This document shows positions 30,583-34,534 of a stretch of 34,534 nucleotides of DNA, piece after piece. The notes beneath the pieces were generated by a model. It was not told the origin of the DNA. It was given only the letters and a program-made list of their open reading frames with translations, and ran no database searches. The first letter of the stretch is position 1, and every line of letters starts with the position of its first letter. The translations under genes were made by a program, and so were the position numbers. Source of the stretch: a virus; the IMG/VR virus record IMGVR_UViG_3300030333_004687, positions 1 through 34,534 of that record; one strand, 5' to 3'.

Positions 30583-30770
30583 ATGAAAATAAAAAAAAGA
30601 TTGAAGAAAAAACTCCAACATTGCCTAACATTGACTATAAGAAAGACAAAGAAGAATTAGTCAATACTTATAACAAAGCTATTGTAGAAAGAGATAGGAA
30701 TGCAGAAATAGCTACAAGATGTTTAGGTGCATTAGAATTATTAAATAAATATGAACCAAATGAGGAATAA
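30579..30770 (+). CDS. Small helical protein (63 aa)
   Basis: This protein is ATGA-coupled to the preceding gene and Lys/Glu-rich with a long predicted helix (KEELVNTYNKAIVERDRNAE). It contains one Cys, lacks membrane segments, and has no recognisable family. It may be an assembly factor for the fibre module. Confidence 0.58.
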   Translation: MNENKKKIEEKTPTLPNIDYKKDKEELVNTYNKAIVERDRNAEIATRCLGALELLNKYEPNEE

Positions 30771-30773
30771 AAT

Positions 30774-31298
30774 ATGTCAGAAACAAATATAAATGGTTAT
30801 TCATCGCAACAATCATTAGCAAAAAAAGCGTTAGATGTAATTTCAGTTACAGCTACGACAGATGCAGAATCTATTGGTGATAATAAAGTAATATCTCAAT
30901 CAATAGAAATACCATATGCATTTTCAGTAGAAGGTGGTTCATCATTAGTAAAATCAATCACAGTATTTGATGATACAAATACAAAACCTGCTATTGATAT
31001 AGTATTTTCAAGTGTAAATACAGCAATAACACAAGATGAAGGTAAATTGGTTGGTGAAGATGTAGATGATTTAGATGCAGTATTTGCAAGTGCTTTGGGA
31101 ATAGTTAAAATTGTAACAGGAGATTACTCTGATTTAGCAGATTGTGCAGTAGGTTCTAAATATGGAATAGATTTAGCTGTACAAGGAGCATCAGGTACTA
31201 AATCAATGTATATGCACATAATAAATAGAAGTGGTGGAAATTGGACTGCAACATCAACTGATGATATGAAAGTTAAAATTGGAGTGATGAAAGACTAA
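30774..31298 (+). CDS. Beta-rich structural protein (174 aa)
   Basis: This protein starts three bases after the upstream stop. Its Ser/Thr/Ala/Val/Asp-rich composition and strand pattern (VISQSIEIPYAFSVEGGSS) are those of small virion surface or fibre-tip proteins. It overlaps the lysozyme start as TAATG. Its place between the fibre satellites and the lysis genes suggests a virion component. No family is recognised. Confidence 0.55.
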   Translation: MSETNINGYSSQQSLAKKALDVISVTATTDAESIGDNKVISQSIEIPYAFSVEGGSSLVKSITVFDDTNTKPAIDIVFSSVNTAITQDEGKLVGEDVDDLDAVFASALGIVKIVTGDYSDLADCAVGSKYGIDLAVQGASGTKSMYMHIINRSGGNWTATSTDDMKVKIGVMKD

Positions 31299-31699
31299 TG
31301 GAAGAATTGCTAAACAACATAAAAGAATCTGAAGGCTATAGAGATAAAGTCTATAAATGTACAGAAGGATTTGATACTATAGGTTATGGTTTTGCTATTA
31401 AAGATTTAGTATTAGAGGAAGATATTTGTGATATAATTCTTGCAAGGAAAATAGAAAAATTAATGGTAAAGATACAAAAAAAATTCCCATTTATAACTGA
31501 ATTACCATCAGATAAATCAGAAGTAGTCATAGAGATGTGTTATCAAATGGGAGTAACAGGTGTATCTAAATTCAAAAAAATGCTAAAACATTTAGAAGAT
31601 GGTAATTTTGAAAAAGCATCTATAGAAATGTTAGATAGTAAATGGGCAAAACAAACACCAAATCGAGCATTAAAATTAAGTAATGCTATGAAAAAATGA
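31298..31699 (+). CDS. T4-type lysozyme (endolysin, GH24)
   Basis: This 133-residue enzyme aligns by eye with T4 lysozyme. ESEGYRDKVYK contains the catalytic Glu12 (T4 Glu11). CTEGFDTIGYGF supplies Thr27 (T4 Thr26), with Cys21 replacing T4 Asp20. The C-terminal part keeps EMCYQMGVTGVSKFKKML and KQTPNRALKL, compare T4 QTPNRAKRV. It hydrolyses the glycan strands of peptidoglycan for lysis. There is no signal peptide or SAR segment, so it needs a holin. It is about 30 residues shorter than T4 lysozyme. Confidence 0.88.
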   Translation: MEELLNNIKESEGYRDKVYKCTEGFDTIGYGFAIKDLVLEEDICDIILARKIEKLMVKIQKKFPFITELPSDKSEVVIEMCYQMGVTGVSKFKKMLKHLEDGNFEKASIEMLDSKWAKQTPNRALKLSNAMKK

Positions 31700-31923
31700 T
31701 AGATAGAAAATTCACATTAGGCAGTATTATCTCTATAATAGTCCTTATGGTTAATATTGTATGGTCAGCGAGTATTTTAACTAACAAGACAAAAACTAAC
31801 GCTGATGATGTAGAATTGGCTCTTAAAATAGCAAGGAGTAATGAAATAAAGATAGCTATAATAGAAACCAAAATATCACAAGGATTTGATAAGATAGAAA
31901 CATTAATTAGGGAGTTAAAATGA
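31696..31923 (+). CDS. Holin-like protein with N-terminal TM (75 aa)
   Basis: ATGA-coupled to the lysozyme, this protein has one hydrophobic segment at residues about 7-29 (TLGSIISIIVLMVNIVW). A helical charged tail with a heptad-like pattern (AIIETKISQGFDKIETLI) follows. The layout resembles small holins or XhlA-like hemolysin-type membrane proteins. Its place in a four-gene overlapping lysis block supports a holin or antiholin role. Confidence 0.6.
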   Translation: MIDRKFTLGSIISIIVLMVNIVWSASILTNKTKTNADDVELALKIARSNEIKIAIIETKISQGFDKIETLIRELK

Positions 31924-32132
31924 AAAAGTTTTTTAGTTGGGTAAAAAGTATTGGTGGTAAATTTATAATAAGTGCTATAAAGAATAACACAGATTGGTTA
32001 GCCAAAAAAATGGCAGATTCAGGAGATATACCTTGGGTTAGTGAAAAAAATGAACAAAAAGAAGCTAAAAAAGCAATAGAAGCACTTACAAGTTTTCTTG
32101 AAGAATTAGTAGAAAAAGAACTTAAAAAATGA
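31920..32132 (+). CDS. Small amphipathic protein in lysis block (70 aa)
   Basis: ATGA-coupled to the holin-like gene. The N-terminus is basic and amphipathic (MKKFFSWVKSIGGKFIISAI), with possible membrane-surface binding, and the C-terminus is a Glu/Lys-rich helix. It could be an accessory holin, a pinholin-like peptide or an unrelated structural factor. Confidence 0.5.
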   Translation: MKKFFSWVKSIGGKFIISAIKNNTDWLAKKMADSGDIPWVSEKNEQKEAKKAIEALTSFLEELVEKELKK

Positions 32133-32281
32133 TACAATTAATGTTAGCTAAATGGATAATGAAAAAAGGCAGTATTAAAGCCTTATTATTTGTTGGTGAT
32201 TTAATTGTAAAAACTACCAAATCTGAAAAAGATGATAAAATGTGGGAAAAAGTCAGACCTATAATAGAAGAATTTAAATAA
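32129..32281 (+). CDS. Small hydrophobic/charged protein (50 aa)
   Basis: ATGA-coupled to the previous gene and TAATG-coupled to the next. Residues about 1-30 contain a short hydrophobic stretch (SIKALLFVGDLIV), and the C-terminus is charged. This pattern could suit a membrane-associated lysis accessory. No family is recognised. Confidence 0.5.
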   Translation: MIQLMLAKWIMKKGSIKALLFVGDLIVKTTKSEKDDKMWEKVRPIIEEFK

Positions 32282-32931
32282 TGCCAAATTTAGAATTAGA
32301 AAACTCATTAGACCATAATTTAAAGCCAATAAAAGTTGGTAAAGAATTAACGCCTATAGAAGTATCTACAAATAAATTATGGTATCAAAAAACACCTACA
32401 GATAATTATGAAGTAGCTAATAAAAAATATGTAGATGATAATACAGGTACACCTTCATCAGTTCAGTATTATTATGATATTAGATATACATCATATTATA
32501 CGACATCAAGTTCTGCTATATACTTGCCTATGAATGGAACTACATCAGTTTACACATCAACAGAAAAAACATCTGTATCACATTCTAACGAATATGTAGG
32601 TTGGGTTGCACCTTATAATGGAACAATAGAAAAGATTTTTTTTAGAAGCGAGATTGCTATGCCTTGTGATTCAGGAGGTACTGCATTAGAAATTAATACA
32701 TATTATTCAGCAGATGGCACAGAAACACCCACTACTCTAAATATGAGGTTCGTAAAAGACGATGAAGATGTTGCAGATGATACTACTATTGAATGTGATT
32801 TTACAGGTAGTTTATATGCAGGAGATAATACAATAGTTAAGGGTAGAATATATGCTATAAAAGTTACACCACCTGCAGCACCTTACGATACAAATGTAAC
32901 AGCAGTTTTTAAATGGGACGTAACGACATAA
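32281..32931 (+). CDS. Tail or head fibre-like protein (216 aa)
   Basis: The motif ANKKYVDD (residues about 46-53) matches the ANK-x-YVDD element common in phage tail fibre proteins. After it the sequence becomes beta-rich (SVQYYYDIRYTSYYTTSSSA), with Thr/Tyr/Ser bias. This is likely a receptor-binding or fibre-tip protein. The start is TAATG-coupled to the lysis block; the end is TAATG-coupled to the next fibre gene. Confidence 0.68.
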   Translation: MPNLELENSLDHNLKPIKVGKELTPIEVSTNKLWYQKTPTDNYEVANKKYVDDNTGTPSSVQYYYDIRYTSYYTTSSSAIYLPMNGTTSVYTSTEKTSVSHSNEYVGWVAPYNGTIEKIFFRSEIAMPCDSGGTALEINTYYSADGTETPTTLNMRFVKDDEDVADDTTIECDFTGSLYAGDNTIVKGRIYAIKVTPPAAPYDTNVTAVFKWDVTT

Positions 32932-33728
32932 TGAGTTTAACAAATAAAACAATAGCCAATAGTTATAAAGATATATTAGAATTGGATAATGATAATGATG
33001 GAATTGATGCTACAGCAAGAACTGTTAAAAGTGGAAATGGGAATGATTCAGCATTAAGATTATCAAGAGATATAGTTAGTATTAGACCCTCAAATGCTGA
33101 AACTACAACAGCCTTAAGAGTACAATCTTATGAAGGAAGTACATTATTACAAGTAGATTCTACCAATACAGAAGCTAAAGCATTAGGGCAGTATGTAAAT
33201 ACAAATATAAAACAATTTAATATATGTTCAGTTAATGGTGAGCCACATACAGCAAATACTTGGACGATGATGAGTGCAATGGGTAATTCAAGATGGAATA
33301 CTGTATCATTAGAAATGGGAACAGGAAGTACACCTGCAACTACTTATGATATTTCATCTACAAATGAAGCAGATAATTTAGTTCAATGTATGTGGTATGT
33401 TCCATATAATATAGCTATAGATTCTTGTAATGTTTGGTTTGGTGCAGATGATGCAAGTGGAGATACAGTCAAATTTTCAGTTATGAGTTATACAGTATCT
33501 ACTGCAAATGATGCAACAGGTGGAGATTTAAGTGCAGGAGTTGAAAATTGTGTTTCCCCATCAACAATAGCAGGAGCAGGACACGAAATAGCTTATTATC
33601 AAGCATTAACAGTAAGCACAGCAAATGTAGATGCAGGTAAAGTTATAATAGCTTGTGTTCATCAAGACGGAACGAATGCTGATTTAACAGTAAATATGCA
33701 ATTAGTATATCATTTAAGGAGTACATAA
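32931..33728 (+). CDS. Fibre-like structural protein (265 aa)
   Basis: I chose ATG 32931, coupled to the upstream stop; an in-frame ATG at 32913 lies inside the previous gene. Residues 62-76 read LRVQSYEGSTLLQVD, the same module type as residues 41-55 of the giant fibre. The C-terminal part (VPYNIAIDSCNVWF and VKFSVMSYTV) is beta-rich and comparable in kind to the giant fibre cap. Probable trimeric head or tail fibre. The stop overlaps the next gene's ATG. Confidence 0.65.
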   Translation: MSLTNKTIANSYKDILELDNDNDGIDATARTVKSGNGNDSALRLSRDIVSIRPSNAETTTALRVQSYEGSTLLQVDSTNTEAKALGQYVNTNIKQFNICSVNGEPHTANTWTMMSAMGNSRWNTVSLEMGTGSTPATTYDISSTNEADNLVQCMWYVPYNIAIDSCNVWFGADDASGDTVKFSVMSYTVSTANDATGGDLSAGVENCVSPSTIAGAGHEIAYYQALTVSTANVDAGKVIIACVHQDGTNADLTVNMQLVYHLRST

Positions 33729-34534
33729 TGAATTTAGAAACAAGACTTACATTAACAACAGAAAAAGGTAGTAAAACTTTTTCATATACAAAAGAAGCAT
33801 CGCAAGAATTTGATTATGAACAAATAGTAGATAGTAATGATGCATTTATAACAATGGTAGAATTTAATCCTGCATCAAAAGCACAAACAACATTAGAAAA
33901 TCCAAGAGTAATATGTTTGTATAACTCTGATGTTCAGCCTGTAGAAGTAAGAGTAACCTATCAAGGAATAACAGCAGGTGCTTCTGATGGAGCATCAGGT
34001 GCAGATGGTGTAATAAGTAAACTATTAAGAGGTGGAGAATTTTTAGTATATCCAAATGCTACAGCAGTTAATTATATAACAGCAGATGAAAGTGCAATGA
34101 ATGGTACAGATATAGCATATGATGACCAAGTTTTAGTATCAGCAAGATATGCAGATTCAGGAGCAACATTGGGTGCTAATTTAGAAGATTCAGATACTAC
34201 AGTAACAGTAAGTGATTTAAGTTATTTTAAAGTAGGCGATTTGATACAAGTAGGAATTGATACTGCAACAGCTACAAGATTAGAAATAATGCAAGTAACA
34301 GCAGTAGCATCAGGTGGTGCTTCAGGTGCATTGACAGTAAGACGAGCATTGTATGGAACAAGCAAAGCTGATAAAGATACTCAAGATAATGGAACAAGTG
34401 GAGCAGTATCAGGTGCAAAAGTATATTTCCCATTTTTTAATATGTTTGAAGATGTGTTTCAAGCAGACGGAACAACGCTATCAACAGAGTTATGCACAAA
34501 CCATAGTGGAAATTATAAGACATCAAACTTTTTT
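33728..34534 (+). CDS. Structural protein, N-terminal part (continues at base 1)
   Basis: ATG at 33728 overlaps the previous stop as TAATG. The frame is open to the end of the window and, after the 144-base overlap, continues in frame to the stop at 936, giving 532 residues in total. The N-terminus (MNLETRLTLTTEKGSKTFSY) and the rest are beta-rich with Asp, Ala and Thr. The short ALTVRRALYGTS segment is reminiscent of phage structural proteins, but no family is certain. Confidence 0.8.
   Translation, partial: MNLETRLTLTTEKGSKTFSYTKEASQEFDYEQIVDSNDAFITMVEFNPASKAQTTLENPRVICLYNSDVQPVEVRVTYQGITAGASDGASGADGVISKLLRGGEFLVYPNATAVNYITADESAMNGTDIAYDDQVLVSARYADSGATLGANLEDSDTTVTVSDLSYFKVGDLIQVGIDTATATRLEIMQVTAVASGGASGALTVRRALYGTSKADKDTQDNGTSGAVSGAKVYFPFFNMFEDVFQADGTTLSTELCTNHSGNYKTSNFF
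34391..34534. repeat. Contig-end overlap, right copy
   Basis: This is the right copy of the terminal overlap with bases 1..144. The five differences (34468, 34474, 34477, 34478, 34483) all preserve the encoded amino acids. Two of them create CpG dinucleotides absent from the left copy. Confidence 0.93.

Overview
The window is an almost complete genome of a tailed, siphovirus-like phage. Every supported gene lies on the + strand. The first 144 bases recur at the end (34391..34534), and one reading frame runs across that junction, so the contig closes to a circle of 34,390 bp and position 1 is an arbitrary cut inside a structural gene. The DNA is very AT-rich (roughly 30% GC by eye). Genes are packed tightly, with many TAATG or ATGA stop/start overlaps and strong AAGGAGAT-type ribosome binding sites. 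I see no tRNA, rRNA, CRISPR array, insertion sequence, integrase or DNA polymerase. Nothing identifies the host. Frequent Shine-Dalgarno sites argue against a typical Bacteroidetes host, and the SpoVG-like and Lin1244/Lin1753-like proteins fit a low-GC bacterium, but this is weak evidence.

Layout, starting after the largest intergenic gap (10848..11043). Positions 11044..15892 hold small early genes: two tandem paralogues, a Cys-rich protein, a possible ssDNA-annealing protein, HTH proteins, a SpoVG-like protein, a two-domain replication initiator and two membrane proteins. Positions 15931..18707 hold a nucleic-acid block: a RusA-type resolvase, an HNH nuclease, a ParB-domain protein, a TET-associated glycosyltransferase and a TET/JBP 2-oxoglutarate dioxygenase. 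Positions 18685..21697 hold packaging genes (TerS, TerL, portal). Positions 21672..24969 hold head genes (gpG-like, MuF-like, scaffold, major capsid protein). Positions 24966..31298 hold a giant 1778-residue beta-roll fibre and satellite genes. Positions 31298..32281 hold lysis genes (T4-type lysozyme, TM/holin-like and two small proteins). Positions 32281..34534 plus 1..936 hold three fibre-like or structural genes. Positions 947..10847 hold the Mu gp36-like connector, tail terminator, tail tube, tail assembly chaperones with a probable -1 frameshift, tape measure and tail tip proteins.

The most notable system is the ParB / glycosyltransferase / TET cassette at 16573..18707, overlap-coupled to the terminase genes. 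It predicts that the phage oxidises and then glycosylates a base in its own DNA before packaging. No DNA methyltransferase is visible to make the usual 5-methylcytosine substrate, so either the host supplies it or the substrate is different.

Other notable points are a fibre with about 70 NxAIG-type repeats interrupted by a foreign-looking domain, a clustered all-synonymous variant patch in the terminal overlap, and marked CpG scarcity with CpG-richer patches. The late/early boundary carries a 13-bp inverted repeat and a sequence resembling the 3' end of 16S rRNA.
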